From the NCBI GenBank assembly GCA_963785755.1, contig CAWAXG010000073.1, positions 1 through 64,000 on the forward strand: DNA of 64,000 bases, given 5' to 3'. This document shows positions 1 through 8,671 of the stretch, in pieces (positions within the stretch are counted from its first letter, which is position 1; each line of letters opens with the position of its first letter). This DNA comes from JACCXG01 sp963785755 (lineage in GTDB: Bacteria > Acidobacteriota > Vicinamibacteria > Vicinamibacterales > 2-12-FULL-66-21). The translations under genes were made by a program, and so were the position numbers. Under the pieces are notes generated by a model, which was not told the DNA's origin, did no database searches, and saw only the letters and a list, made by a program, of their open reading frames with translations.

Positions 1-128
1 GTTGACGCGGCGGGGGCGGTGCGGCTAGCCTCCTGCGTTCTGGCCCGGTGACGCGGAAGGTTTTCCAAAACCGTTCTGGGTCCCGGTGCAAGGCCGACGC
101 GGAATCCCGTGTGCGAAGGGGAGGAGTG

Positions 129-545
129 ATGTCACTACTGATAAGCGACGTGATCGAGTATGAGCGTGTCTGGGTTGAGAGTCTGAATCGGGGTGACGTG
201 TCTGGGGCGGATCGAGCGTTCGCGTCCGACTGCATCATCCACGTCACCGGCGAAGCCGAGCCGGTGCGTGGGCGTGAGGCATGGAAGCAGTTTGTCGGAG
301 GATTACTCGTCGCGTTTCCCGACCTCCATTTCACGATGGAGGATCAGTTCAGGGCCGGTGATCGAGTCGCCTTGCGATGGCGGGCGACTGCCACACACAC
401 GGGACCATTAGGGAACATCCCGGCGACTGGTAAACGCATGGAGATTGACGGCCTGATCATCGACCGCCTTGCGAATGGAATTGTGGTAGAGAGGTGGGAG
501 CAGTGGGATCAGCCCCGGATGTTGCAGCAACTCGGGCTGGTCTAG
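129..545 (+). CDS. SnoaL-like / ester cyclase family protein
   Basis: A 138-residue single-domain protein of the SnoaL-like (NTF2-fold) type. The visible family pattern is an N-terminal helix (EYERVWVESLNRGD), then FASDCIIH, GREAWKQFV, the strand FPDLHFTMEDQFRAGDRVALRW, and a C-terminal WEQWDQPRMLQQLGL. This fold covers polyketide cyclases, limonene-epoxide-hydrolase-like enzymes and many small proteins of unknown substrate, so no reaction can be assigned. I chose the ATG at 129 because the purine-rich stretch at 117-126 (AGGGGAGGAG) is a good ribosome binding site; the frame stays open further upstream but the extra residues are low-complexity Arg/Gly. It stands alone, with no partner gene in the window. 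Confidence 0.8.
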   Translation: MSLLISDVIEYERVWVESLNRGDVSGADRAFASDCIIHVTGEAEPVRGREAWKQFVGGLLVAFPDLHFTMEDQFRAGDRVALRWRATATHTGPLGNIPATGKRMEIDGLIIDRLANGIVVERWEQWDQPRMLQQLGLV

Positions 546-933
546 CGCCATGCCCTATCAGCGCGCAATCGGAGGTCGTGCAGACGCAGGTGTGTCGGTC
601 GCAGGAGGAGGTGTTTACGACGGGCGAGCAGTGGAAAGCGGCGATGGCCGAGAAGGGGTGGTGCTGATCCGTCATGCCACACCTCGGGCTTCCTGAACTC
701 CTGATCCTCGCCTTCGGCGCGCTGCCAGTCATCCTGCTGTCTTTCGCGTTTCGCTGGCTCTGGAGACTGCTACGTGGTTCAGGCCTGGCGGCGCTCCTCC
801 GTCGGTCCGCGGTCGCGCGGCCTGCGTGGAGTGGGCTTCGAAGGGCCAACGATGCGCCCGACCGTCAGATCCGTTGTGACGGTTTGCAACGCAAACTGTC
901 AGTCCCGGTCGTCCTCGGGTGGCCCTCACCTCC
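546..933 (+). other. Gene-poor stretch with possible decayed small-protein fragments
   Basis: There is no convincing complete gene here. A frame ending in TGA near 667 reads as a plausible protein tail (EVFTTGEQWKAAMAEKGWC) but has no start codon. An 87-codon frame at 674-937 begins with a hydrophobic segment (MPHLGLPELLILAFGALPVI, then more hydrophobic residues and Arg) that recalls the first helix of TatA-like or other tiny membrane proteins, but its second half looks like non-coding translation. I read both as possible remnants and cannot name either. Confidence 0.3.
878..900. promoter_or_regulatory. Dyad upstream of the gcv operon, operator-like
   Basis: GTTTGC (882-887) and GCAAAC (891-896) form a perfect inverted repeat around AAC, and the symmetry extends outward to GAC (878-880) and GTC (898-900). 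The spacing and size suit a dimeric helix-turn-helix regulator. It lies about 115 bp before the gcvT start. No regulator gene is adjacent, so its role is inference. Confidence 0.35.
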
Positions 934-960
934 TTGACCCTCAGCCGAGCCTCATAGTAC
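934..960 (+). promoter_or_regulatory. Weak candidate promoter for gcvT
   Basis: A TTGACC element (934-939) is followed after only 15 bp by TAGTAC (955-960). The -35 is good, but the spacing and the -10 are poor, so this is only a candidate. Confidence 0.25.
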
Positions 961-973
961 CGTTTTGTGTTTC

Positions 974-991
974 GACCGCGCCCGCGCGGTC
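974..991 (+). promoter_or_regulatory. GC hairpin in the gcvT leader
   Basis: GACCGCGC (974-981) and GCGCGGTC (984-991) are exact reverse complements separated by CC, giving a compact stem 21 bases before the gcvT start. No T-tract follows, so it is not a classical terminator. I looked for glycine riboswitch features in this leader and saw none. Confidence 0.35.
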
Positions 992-1012
992 TCCCGCAAC
1001 TCTGTTCCCTCG

Positions 1013-2128
1013 ATGGCTCAAGCAGTTCCAGGCACCCTCAAGAAGACTCCGCTCAATGCACGGCACCGGGCGCTCGGCGCGCGCATGGTTGAGTTCGGCG
1101 GCTGGGACATGCCCGTCGAATACTCCGGCCTCGCCTCCGAGCATCTTGCGGTCCGCAGCCGCGCCGGACTGTTCGACGTCAGCCACATGGGTGAGCTCGA
1201 GATCGCCGGCCGCGATGCGTTGAACGCCGTGCAGCGCATCACCTCCAACGACGTCTCTCGCCTCTCGACCCATCAGGCGCATTACTCCGCACTGACGACG
1301 CCAGACGGCACGTTCATCGATGATGTGTTGACCTACAAACTCGCGGAGGAGCATTTCATGCTCGTGGTCAACGCGTCGAACATCATCAAGGACTTCACCT
1401 GGATCACGAAGCAGATTGCGGGATTGGGCGATGTCGTTGCGGTCAACACCAGTTCCCGGTACGCCTTGCTGGCGATCCAGGGGCCCGCCGCGCGCGACAT
1501 TCTGCAGACGCTGACCGGGGTCAGTCTCGCCGACATCAAGTACTACTGGTTCACGACGGGCGAGGTCGCGGGTGTGGCGGGAACGATCTCGCGCACCGGC
1601 TACACCGGCGAGGATGGGTTCGAGGTATTCGTGCCGCCTGCTTCGGCGGAACGCGTGTGGAATGCGATTCTTGCCGCCGGCGCGTCCGCCGGCCTCGTGC
1701 CAGCCGGTCTCGGCGCGCGCGACACGCTGCGCCTCGAAGCCGGGATGCGGCTCTATGGCAACGACATGGACGAGACGACGACCGTGCTCGAGGCGGACCT
1801 CGGCTGGATTGTCGGGTGGAAAAAAGCAGAGTTTCTCGGCGCGGAGGCACTGCGACGACAGAAGGCTGAGGGCGTGCAGAAGAAGTTGGTCGGCTTCGAA
1901 GTCCTCGATCGCGCGATTGCGCGGCACGGGTACGATGTGTATGTCGACGGACAGAAGGTCGGCGCGGTGACCAGCGGTACGCAGACACCGTTCTTGAAAA
2001 AGGCGATCGGCATGGCCTACCTGCCCGCCGACCGGACGTCGCCCGGGATGGAGTTCGAAGTCGACATCCGCGGCCGCCGCGTCCACGCCCAGGTCGTCCC
2101 GATGCCGTTTTACAAGCGGCCGAAGTGA
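1013..2128 (+). CDS. gcvT: Glycine cleavage system T protein (aminomethyltransferase)
   Basis: This 371-residue protein transfers the methylene group of the aminomethyl-lipoyl H protein to tetrahydrofolate, releasing ammonia and 5,10-methylene-THF. The length is typical. Family signatures are clear: EFGGWDMPVEYSGLASEH near residue 30, FDVSHMGE, RTGYTGEDGFEV near 200, then LGARDTLRLEAGMRLYGNDM and LGWIVGWKK in the C-terminal half. I chose the ATG at 1013 because family members begin just before the LKKTPLNARHRALGARMVEF region; no strong ribosome binding site decides it. It is the first gene of gcvT-gcvH-gcvP, with the whole pathway except the shared dihydrolipoamide dehydrogenase. Confidence 0.97.
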   Translation: MAQAVPGTLKKTPLNARHRALGARMVEFGGWDMPVEYSGLASEHLAVRSRAGLFDVSHMGELEIAGRDALNAVQRITSNDVSRLSTHQAHYSALTTPDGTFIDDVLTYKLAEEHFMLVVNASNIIKDFTWITKQIAGLGDVVAVNTSSRYALLAIQGPAARDILQTLTGVSLADIKYYWFTTGEVAGVAGTISRTGYTGEDGFEVFVPPASAERVWNAILAAGASAGLVPAGLGARDTLRLEAGMRLYGNDMDETTTVLEADLGWIVGWKKAEFLGAEALRRQKAEGVQKKLVGFEVLDRAIARHGYDVYVDGQKVGAVTSGTQTPFLKKAIGMAYLPADRTSPGMEFEVDIRGRRVHAQVVPMPFYKRPK

Positions 2129-2139
2129 ACTGATGCAGG

Positions 2140-2262
2140 TCCGCCCGAGAGCACGCAGCACGGTAAGCACGTCGCACGTGAGCACGAAGAGCACGAAGAG
2201 CACGTCTGCACGTAGCAGACTGGCACGAGCACGTGAGCACCCAGGACGCAGCACGTCGCACG
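2140..2262. repeat. Degenerate AGCACG-type repeat between gcvT and gcvH
   Basis: The junction is filled by short units such as AGCACG, GCACGT and GAGCACG recurring every 6-12 bases (for example GAGCACGAAGAGCACG). It encodes nothing plausible and ends just before the gcvH ribosome binding site. A related AGCACC-rich tract lies at 10265-10345. Confidence 0.75.
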
Positions 2263-2277
2263 TAAGAGGAGCTTCCC

Positions 2278-2650
2278 ATGTACCCGTCCGATCTCCAAGT
2301 ACACGAAAGACCATGAATGGGTTCGCCTCGACGGCCGGGACGCACGGGTCGGGATCACGGACTACGCCCAGAAGCAGCTCGGCGACGTCGTCTATCTCGA
2401 GCTCCCGGAAATCGGCCGTACGTTGAACAAAGGGGACGTCTTTGGGACGATCGAGTCGGTGAAGGCGGTTTCCGAGTTGTACAGTCCCGTCACGGGCGAG
2501 GTCGCGGAGATCAACACGGCGCTCGTCGAAAAACCTGAAGGCGTGAACGCGGACCCTCACAATGCGTGGATGATTGTCGTCAGGGTTGCGGACTCCGCCG
2601 ATCAGCCCGATCTTCTCGACGCGAGGCAGTACACAGAACTGACGCAATGA
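2278..2650 (+). CDS. gcvH: Glycine cleavage system H protein, interrupted by a one-base frameshift
   Basis: H protein carries the lipoyl arm that shuttles the aminomethyl group between P and T proteins. A strong ribosome binding site (AAGAGGAG, 2264-2271) precedes the ATG at 2278, which starts MYPSDL and then runs into a stop. Dropping one C of the run at 2295-2296 gives MYPSDLKYTKDHEWVRLDGR and the rest of the family: GITDYAQKQLGDVVYLELPE, then GTIESVKAVSELYSPVTGEV with the lipoyl lysine in ESVKAV, then NADPHNAWM. Corrected length is 123 residues, normal for the family. No alternative start exists in the downstream frame before the TTG at 2423, which would remove half the domain. The stop overlaps the gcvP start. 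Confidence 0.9.
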
Positions 2651-5577
2651 ACCCACAGCACACCGTCGAATCAGCCCAGCCTGCCCTGACCGACAATACT
2701 CGCCTGGACGCGTTTCAATCACGGCACATCGGTCCCGACGCGGCGGCTCGTGATCGGATGCTCCGCGCGATCGGTGTCCCCTCGCTCGAGGCGCTCATCG
2801 ATCAGACCATTCCGCCGGACATCCGTCTCCCGGCGCCGCTCGATCTGCCCGGTGGGGAAGTCGAACACCAGTATTTGCGCCGGTTGCGCGCCATCGCCGC
2901 AAGCAACCGGGTGATGCGCTCCTGCATCGGTCAGGGCTACTACGACTGTGTGACGCCGGCGGTGATTCTGCGGAACGTGCTCGAGAATCCGGGCTGGTAC
3001 ACGCCGTACACGCCGTACCAGGCGGAGATCGCACAGGGACGCCTCGAATCGCTGCTCAACTTCCAGACCGTGGTCAAGGACTTGACCGGCATGGATATCG
3101 CCACCGCCTCGCTGCTCGACGAAGGGACCGCGGCGGCTGAAGCCATGGCGATGTTCCACCGTGTGCAGACGAAGAAGGCCCCGCCGGGGAAGCCGAGCGT
3201 GTTCATCGTGTCCGACCGCTGCTTCCCGCAGACGATCGATGTGCTGCGGGGACGCGCCGAGCCGCTGAAGATCCAGCTGGTGATTGGCAACGTCGAGGAG
3301 TTGTCGCCCGACGTGCTCGACACCGCCTTTGGTGCGCTCCTCCAGTATCCCGATGCGCGCGGCATCGTTTCGGATCTGCGGCCGTTCATCGGCCGGGCGC
3401 ATGACGCCGGTCTGCTCGTCGCGGTTGCGACGGACCTGCTTGCACTGACGCTGCTCGTGCCGCCTGGTGAGATGGGGGCGGACGTCGCCGTCGGGAACTC
3501 GCAGCGGTTTGGCGTGCCGCTCGGCTTCGGCGGCCCTCACGCCGCCTTCTTTGCCACGCGCGAGACATTCGTCCGGCAGGCGCCGGGCCGGATCATCGGT
3601 ATTTCCGTGGATGCTCGCGGGCGCCAGGCCTACCGGATGGCGCTTCAGACGCGGGAACAGCACATCCGGCGGGAAAAGGCGACGTCGAACATCTGCACCG
3701 CACAGGCGCTGCTCGCGAATGTCGCGGCGATGTATGCCGTGTTCCACGGACCGAAAGGGCTGCGCGCCATCGCCGAGCGGGTGCACAACCTCACGCGTGC
3801 CGTGGACGACGTCGTGACGGCTGCCGGGTACCGTCAGGCGAATGGCGCCTACTTCGACACGCTGTGGATCGAGGGCGCGGACGTCGCCGCTGTTCGCGCC
3901 GCCGCCGAATCAGCCGGATTGAACTTCCGCTACGACGGCGCTGGAATCGGCATCTCCATCGACGAAACCACGACGATCGACGACGTGAGAGATATCGCTC
4001 GGGTGTTCACCGCGGCGAAAGGACGGGAGGCGAAACCGGTGTTCAAGGACGGCGTGCCGTTTGCGCTGAACGTGCCGGCCGCGCTGCACCGCGCTTCCAC
4101 CTATCTCACGCACCCGGTCTTCAACTCGCATCACTCCGAGACCAAGATGATGCGGTACATCCGCCGGCTCGAGCGCAAAGACGTGGGGCTGGACACGTCG
4201 ATGATCCCGCTCGGCTCCTGCACGATGAAGTTGAATGCGGCCGCGGAGATGCTGCCGATCACGTGGCCGGAGTTTTCGCGACTGCATCCCTTCGCGCCCG
4301 ACAGCCAGACCGCAGGCTACGCCCGGATCTTCCAGGAGCTCGAGGCCGCGCTCTGCCGGATCACCGGGCTGGCGGCGGTGTCGCTGCAGCCGAATTCCGG
4401 GGCGCAAGGAGAGTTCGCCGGTCTGATGACCGTCCGTGCGTATCATCGTGATCGAGGGGATTCGGGGCGCAACGTCGTCCTGATCCCGTCCTCTGCGCAC
4501 GGCACGAATCCGGCGAGCGCGAGCATGGCCGGCCTTCGAGTCGTCGTGATCGCCTGCGACAGCAACGGCAACGTCGACCTCACGGACCTGCGGGCGAAGG
4601 CCGAACAGTATCGCGACGTGCTGGCAGCGCTGATGGTGACCTATCCATCGACGCACGGCGTCTTCGAGGAAGAGATCCGCGAGATCTGCGCGATCGTCCA
4701 TGAACACGGCGGCCTCGTTTACATGGACGGCGCGAACATGAACGCACAGGTCGGGCTCACGAGCCCGGCGTCGATCGGCGCCGACGTCTGTCACCTGAAC
4801 CTGCACAAGACATTCGCGATTCCACATGGCGGCGGCGGGCCGGGTATGGGACCGATCGCCGTGGCGTCGCATCTGGCGTCTTACCTCCCGGGACATCCCG
4901 CCGTCCGCGTCGGGGGCAGCAAAGCCATCCCGGCGATCGCCGCCGCACCGTGGGGGAGCGCGAGCGTGCTGCTGATCTCCTACGGCTACATCCGGATGCT
5001 CGGCGGAGCCGGGATGACCGAGGCGACGCGGTACGCGATCCTGAACGCGAATTACATCAAGGCGCGGCTGCAGGGGCATTACGCCGAGCTCTACGCCAAC
5101 CACAACGGGCGGGTCGCCCACGAGATGATCTTCGACCTGCGTCCGTTCAAGCACGGATCGAGGCCGTCGATCGACGAGCAGGACGTCGCCAAGCGGCTGA
5201 TGGACTATGGCTTTCACGCGCCGACCGTCTCGTTTCCGGTCGCCGGGACGATGATGATCGAGCCGACGGAAAGCGAGTCACAGGACGAGCTCGATCGGTT
5301 TTGCGACGCGTTGATCGCGATCCGGAAAGAGATTCAGGATGTCGTCGACGGCAGGGCGGACGCGCGTGACAACGTGCTCAAGAATGCCCCGCACACGGCT
5401 GAAGAAGTGACGTCCGATACGTGGACCCACCCGTACTCGCGTGAGCAGGCCGCGTATCCGTTGCCGTACCTGCGCGAGGCGAAGTTCTGGCCGAGCGTCG
5501 CACGCATCGACAACCCGTACGGCGATCGCAACCTGATCTGCGCGTGTCCGCCGGTCGAGGCCTTCGCGGCCGAGTAG
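2647..5577 (+). CDS. gcvP: Glycine dehydrogenase (decarboxylating), P protein, single-chain form
   Basis: A 976-residue PLP enzyme that decarboxylates glycine and loads the aminomethyl group onto the H protein. It is the fused form: an N-terminal half matching GcvPA (RHIGPDAAARDRML near the start, SLLDEGTAAAEAM, RREKATSNICTAQALLANVA) and a C-terminal half matching GcvPB (MIPLGSCTMKLNAAAEM, SSAHGTNPASASMAG). The PLP lysine is K721 in LNLHKTFAIPHGGGGPGMGP. The start is the ATG at 2647, overlapping the gcvH stop as ATGA, which implies translational coupling; an earlier in-frame ATG would only add low-complexity residues. The length is slightly above the usual 950-960. Confidence 0.97.
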   Translation: MNPQHTVESAQPALTDNTRLDAFQSRHIGPDAAARDRMLRAIGVPSLEALIDQTIPPDIRLPAPLDLPGGEVEHQYLRRLRAIAASNRVMRSCIGQGYYDCVTPAVILRNVLENPGWYTPYTPYQAEIAQGRLESLLNFQTVVKDLTGMDIATASLLDEGTAAAEAMAMFHRVQTKKAPPGKPSVFIVSDRCFPQTIDVLRGRAEPLKIQLVIGNVEELSPDVLDTAFGALLQYPDARGIVSDLRPFIGRAHDAGLLVAVATDLLALTLLVPPGEMGADVAVGNSQRFGVPLGFGGPHAAFFATRETFVRQAPGRIIGISVDARGRQAYRMALQTREQHIRREKATSNICTAQALLANVAAMYAVFHGPKGLRAIAERVHNLTRAVDDVVTAAGYRQANGAYFDTLWIEGADVAAVRAAAESAGLNFRYDGAGIGISIDETTTIDDVRDIARVFTAAKGREAKPVFKDGVPFALNVPAALHRASTYLTHPVFNSHHSETKMMRYIRRLERKDVGLDTSMIPLGSCTMKLNAAAEMLPITWPEFSRLHPFAPDSQTAGYARIFQELEAALCRITGLAAVSLQPNSGAQGEFAGLMTVRAYHRDRGDSGRNVVLIPSSAHGTNPASASMAGLRVVVIACDSNGNVDLTDLRAKAEQYRDVLAALMVTYPSTHGVFEEEIREICAIVHEHGGLVYMDGANMNAQVGLTSPASIGADVCHLNLHKTFAIPHGGGGPGMGPIAVASHLASYLPGHPAVRVGGSKAIPAIAAAPWGSASVLLISYGYIRMLGGAGMTEATRYAILNANYIKARLQGHYAELYANHNGRVAHEMIFDLRPFKHGSRPSIDEQDVAKRLMDYGFHAPTVSFPVAGTMMIEPTESESQDELDRFCDALIAIRKEIQDVVDGRADARDNVLKNAPHTAEEVTSDTWTHPYSREQAAYPLPYLREAKFWPSVARIDNPYGDRNLICACPPVEAFAAE

Positions 5578-5581
5578 GCGT

Positions 5582-6475
5582 CTACCGTCCGGCAGTCACG
5601 CGCTTGGTGCTCTCCCAGGCGCGTCGTCGATAGGCCTTCAGCAGCTGCAGCGTCAGTGATCCGGGCTTGCCGCTGCCGATGACCCGCTGATCGATTCTCG
5701 TCACCGGGCTCAGCTCCCGCGTCGTGCTCGTGATGAACACCTCCTGCGCCGAGTCGAGGTCGGCCGGCAGCAGTGTCGCTTCCCGCACCTCGATCCCTTG
5801 CTCCTGGCCGAGCTCGAAGATGAACGCGCGGGTGATGCCTTCGAGCAGGCCGGCCGCGGTCTTCGGCGTCAGGACACTGCCATCGCGAACGAGGAAGAAG
5901 TTCGATTGCGAGCACTCCGACAGCTCGCCGCGATAGTTGCACATCAAGGCTTCCTCCGCGTCGTGCCGATTGGCCTGCTGCATCGCCATCGCGTTGTTCA
6001 GGAGGTTATTCGACTTGATGATCGGGTTCACCGAGCCCGGATGGTTCCTGAGGATCGGTACGAGGGAGATTTTGATGCCTTCGGTCGCGGCGCGCGCCGG
6101 CGGCTCGTCGATCGGCTTCACGATGATCACGAGCGATGGTGCGGGTGTGGCGCCGATATCGTAGGTCAGCTCGCCGACGCCGCGCGTCAGGAGGACCCGG
6201 ATGTAGGCTTCGCGAAGGGGACCGGCCGCCGCCACTGTGTCGTCGATCCAGGCGGCGAGCTGCAGATCGTCGAATGGTACGTCGAGGCTCAGGCGCTCCG
6301 CGGACGCACGCAGGCGGCGCGTGTGGCGCTCGTAGAGAAATGGCGCCTGGTTGTAGGTGCGCAGCGTCTCGTAGACACCTTCGCCGTACAGGAATCCGTG
6401 ATCGTAGACCGGAATGACGGCGTGCTCTGCTGGGGTGATCGTGCCGTTGACGTAGACGGCGCCGCGGATAGGCAT
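5582..6475 (-). CDS. Class IV PLP aminotransferase (BCAT / D-amino-acid transaminase type)
   Basis: A 297-residue fold-type IV PLP enzyme. It shows PVYDHGFLYGEGVYETLRTY near residue 22, a YIRVLLTRGVGELTYD strand near 91, the catalytic lysine K154 in NPIIKSNNLLNNAMA, and the SQSNFFLVRDG segment common to branched-chain aminotransferases, D-alanine transaminases and aminodeoxychorismate lyases. The motifs cannot separate these three activities; ilvE-like or dat-like is most likely. The ATG at 6475 begins MPIRGAVYVNG as in relatives. It converges with gcvP, with four bases between the stop codons. Confidence 0.85.
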   Translation of the reverse strand: MPIRGAVYVNGTITPAEHAVIPVYDHGFLYGEGVYETLRTYNQAPFLYERHTRRLRASAERLSLDVPFDDLQLAAWIDDTVAAAGPLREAYIRVLLTRGVGELTYDIGATPAPSLVIIVKPIDEPPARAATEGIKISLVPILRNHPGSVNPIIKSNNLLNNAMAMQQANRHDAEEALMCNYRGELSECSQSNFFLVRDGSVLTPKTAAGLLEGITRAFIFELGQEQGIEVREATLLPADLDSAQEVFITSTTRELSPVTRIDQRVIGSGKPGSLTLQLLKAYRRRAWESTKRVTAGR

Positions 6476-6601
6476 CGTGCGGTTTGTCCTCGTTGACCGG
6501 GCGGCGGATGTCCCTCCGATCCGCCGGCCGCCGGCTTGCGTGCCGGATCGATCGTACTCCAATTGACCGTGGTCCGGCACCCGCGGTACGCTCACTGCCG
6601 A

Positions 6602-8176
6602 ATGCGCGTGTTGAACACCGATCAGATGCGGGAGGCCGACCGGCGAACGATTCAGGACATTGGCTTGCCGTCGATAGTGCTGATGGAGAACGCCGGACGG
6701 CAGACCGTCGCGGCGATGGAGGCGGCGTTCGACACGCTCGGAACCAGCCGGGTGGCCGTGCTGTGCGGGCGCGGCAGCAACGGCGGCGACGGATTCGTCG
6801 TGGCGCGCACGCTGCTGCAGCGGGGCATCGAAGCGGTCGTATTCCTGCTCGGAAGCGTGGCGGAAGTCCAGGGCGACGCCCGTACCAACCTCGAGGTGCT
6901 CGGCCACATCGGCCTCACGATCGTCGAGATCACGACTGCTCAGGAGTGGGAGCTGCACTTCTCGGAGGTCTCCGAGTGCGACATCGTCGTCGATGCCATC
7001 GTCGGCACCGGTTTGCGCGGACGGCTCACCGGCTTGTTCGAGACCGTGGTCGCCGATCTCAATGAGCTGGGCGTGCCGATCGTCGCGATCGATCTGCCGA
7101 CCGGGCTCTCCGCGGACACCGCCGAGCTCGCGGGTGAGGCGATCGACGCGACCATGACGGTGACGCTGGCCGCGCCGAAGATTCCCCTGGTGTTTCCCCC
7201 GGCGGACGCGCATGCCGGCGATCTGGTGATCGCGGACATCGGCATTCCGATCCCGCTCTTCGACGAGCTCGAGGGGCCGTATCTCGAGCTGCTGACGCGT
7301 GAGCGGATGCGCGGCATCCTGCCGGTGCGGGCGGCCGAGTCGCACAAGGGTGACTTCGGCCGCGTCGTCATCGTCGCGGGTTCCCTCGGCAAGACCGGCG
7401 CCGCCCACCTGTCGGCGCTGGGGGCTCTGCGCTCGGGAGCCGGTCTCGTCACCGTCGCGACTCCCCGGTCATGCCTGCCGATCCTGGCCTCCATGGGCGC
7501 GGAATACATGACGGTGCCGCTCGACGAGACGCCTTCCGGCGCCATCGACTACGCGGCGCTCGATCGCGTGCTGGATCTCACGTGCGATGTGATTGCGATG
7601 GGGCCCGGCCTCGGCCAGGAGCCATCGACATTCGCGTTCGTGCAGGGGCTGCTCGAGCGGGCGGGCGTGCCGCTGGTTGTCGATGCCGATGCGATCAACG
7701 CGTTCGCCGGCGAACCCGAGCGGCTGGTGGGCCGTGATGGCGTCGACGTCGTCATTACGCCGCATCCCGGAGAGATGGCCCGCCTGATCAATGGAACGAC
7801 CGAGGCGGTGCAGCACGACCGGCTCGGGCACGCCCGCGAGTTCGCGTCCTCCCACCGCGTCCACGTCGTGTTGAAGGGGCACCGGACGATCGTCGCGGGC
7901 CCCGAAGGCCGCTCCTTCGTCAACCTGACCGGCAACCCGGGGATGGCAACCGGAGGGACCGGGGATCTGCTGACCGGCATGATTGCCGCGTGGATAGCGC
8001 AGCTGCTCGATGCCGAGGGCGCGTGCAAGCTGTCGGTCTACCTGCACGGCGCTGCCGGCGACCTCGCCGAGGCCGACGAAGGTCAGATTGCCCTGATGGC
8101 GACCGACATTGCCGGCAGACTCGGCGATGCGATGCTCGATCTGGGCGGCAGGCGGAACTCCCAGCAGAGCGATTGA
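6602..8176 (+). CDS. nnr: Bifunctional NAD(P)H-hydrate epimerase / ADP-dependent dehydratase
   Basis: This 524-residue two-domain enzyme repairs NADHX and NADPHX, the damaged hydrated forms of NAD(P)H. The N-terminal epimerase (YjeF-N, about 1-215) shows LMENAGRQ and the CGRGSNGGDG loop at 55-64. The C-terminal ribokinase-like dehydratase (about 225-524) shows SHKGDFGRVVIVAGSLGKTG, MGPGLGQE, ITPHPGEMARL and GMATGGTGDLLTG. The ATG at 6602 gives the MRVLNTDQMREADRRTI start typical of the family. The next gene, tsaE, begins a few bases after the stop; the pairing of yjeF with yjeE is widespread. Confidence 0.95.
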   Translation: MRVLNTDQMREADRRTIQDIGLPSIVLMENAGRQTVAAMEAAFDTLGTSRVAVLCGRGSNGGDGFVVARTLLQRGIEAVVFLLGSVAEVQGDARTNLEVLGHIGLTIVEITTAQEWELHFSEVSECDIVVDAIVGTGLRGRLTGLFETVVADLNELGVPIVAIDLPTGLSADTAELAGEAIDATMTVTLAAPKIPLVFPPADAHAGDLVIADIGIPIPLFDELEGPYLELLTRERMRGILPVRAAESHKGDFGRVVIVAGSLGKTGAAHLSALGALRSGAGLVTVATPRSCLPILASMGAEYMTVPLDETPSGAIDYAALDRVLDLTCDVIAMGPGLGQEPSTFAFVQGLLERAGVPLVVDADAINAFAGEPERLVGRDGVDVVITPHPGEMARLINGTTEAVQHDRLGHAREFASSHRVHVVLKGHRTIVAGPEGRSFVNLTGNPGMATGGTGDLLTGMIAAWIAQLLDAEGACKLSVYLHGAAGDLAEADEGQIALMATDIAGRLGDAMLDLGGRRNSQQSD

Positions 8177-8198
8177 CCAGTCCGTGACTCACGCCGGA

Positions 8199-8633
8199 AT
8201 GACAGCGGGACATCAGACGGTCCAGACAGCGGGCGAGGAAGAGACGGCCGCGGCCGGTGAGCGCCTGGCGGCATCGGTCGGGCCGGGCGACGTGATCCTG
8301 CTCCAGGGCGAGCTCGGCGCCGGCAAGACGGCCTTCGTGCGCGGCCTCGCCCGGGGCCTCGGCATCGACCCGGCCGACGTGACGAGCCCGACGTTCACGC
8401 TGATTCAGGAATATTCCGCCGCGGGCGTCGTCCTGCAGCACGTCGATCTCTATCGCCTCGAACCGCAGGAGGTCGAGGATCTCGGTCTCGACGACCTGCT
8501 TTCAGGAGGCGGGATCGTCGCGATCGAGTGGCCCGATCGCTGGCGCTATCGCCCGCCTGGGGCGCTCGAGGTGCGCATCGATCATGCCGGCGGCGATCGG
8601 CGGTCGATCACGATTACGGGCGGACGCCGGTAG
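8199..8633 (+). CDS. tsaE: tRNA threonylcarbamoyladenosine biosynthesis ATPase TsaE
   Basis: A small P-loop ATPase that works with TsaB and TsaD in making the t6A37 modification of ANN-decoding tRNAs. With the ATG at 8199 it has 144 residues. Signatures: Walker A GELGAGKT (37-44), SPTF (63-66), HVDLYRL (81-87), and IEWPDR (109-114). A GTG at 8184 in the same frame would add five residues and sits closer to the nnr stop; the sequence does not settle which start is used. It lies downstream of nnr, probably in one transcript. Confidence 0.93.
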   Translation: MTAGHQTVQTAGEEETAAAGERLAASVGPGDVILLQGELGAGKTAFVRGLARGLGIDPADVTSPTFTLIQEYSAAGVVLQHVDLYRLEPQEVEDLGLDDLLSGGGIVAIEWPDRWRYRPPGALEVRIDHAGGDRRSITITGGRR

Positions 8634-8671
8634 CCGGGGACGGCTGGATCCGGTCGGCTGGCGCGAGCACG

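Noticed and set aside
892..1012. Glycine riboswitch upstream of gcvT
   Set aside because: I could not find the conserved aptamer core; only a simple hairpin and a dyad are visible.
941..2722. A 593-codon open frame on the minus strand opposite gcvT and gcvH
   Set aside because: It is antisense to clear gcvT/gcvH coding sequence; its translation is rich in Arg, His and Asp with no domain, a common effect of high GC.
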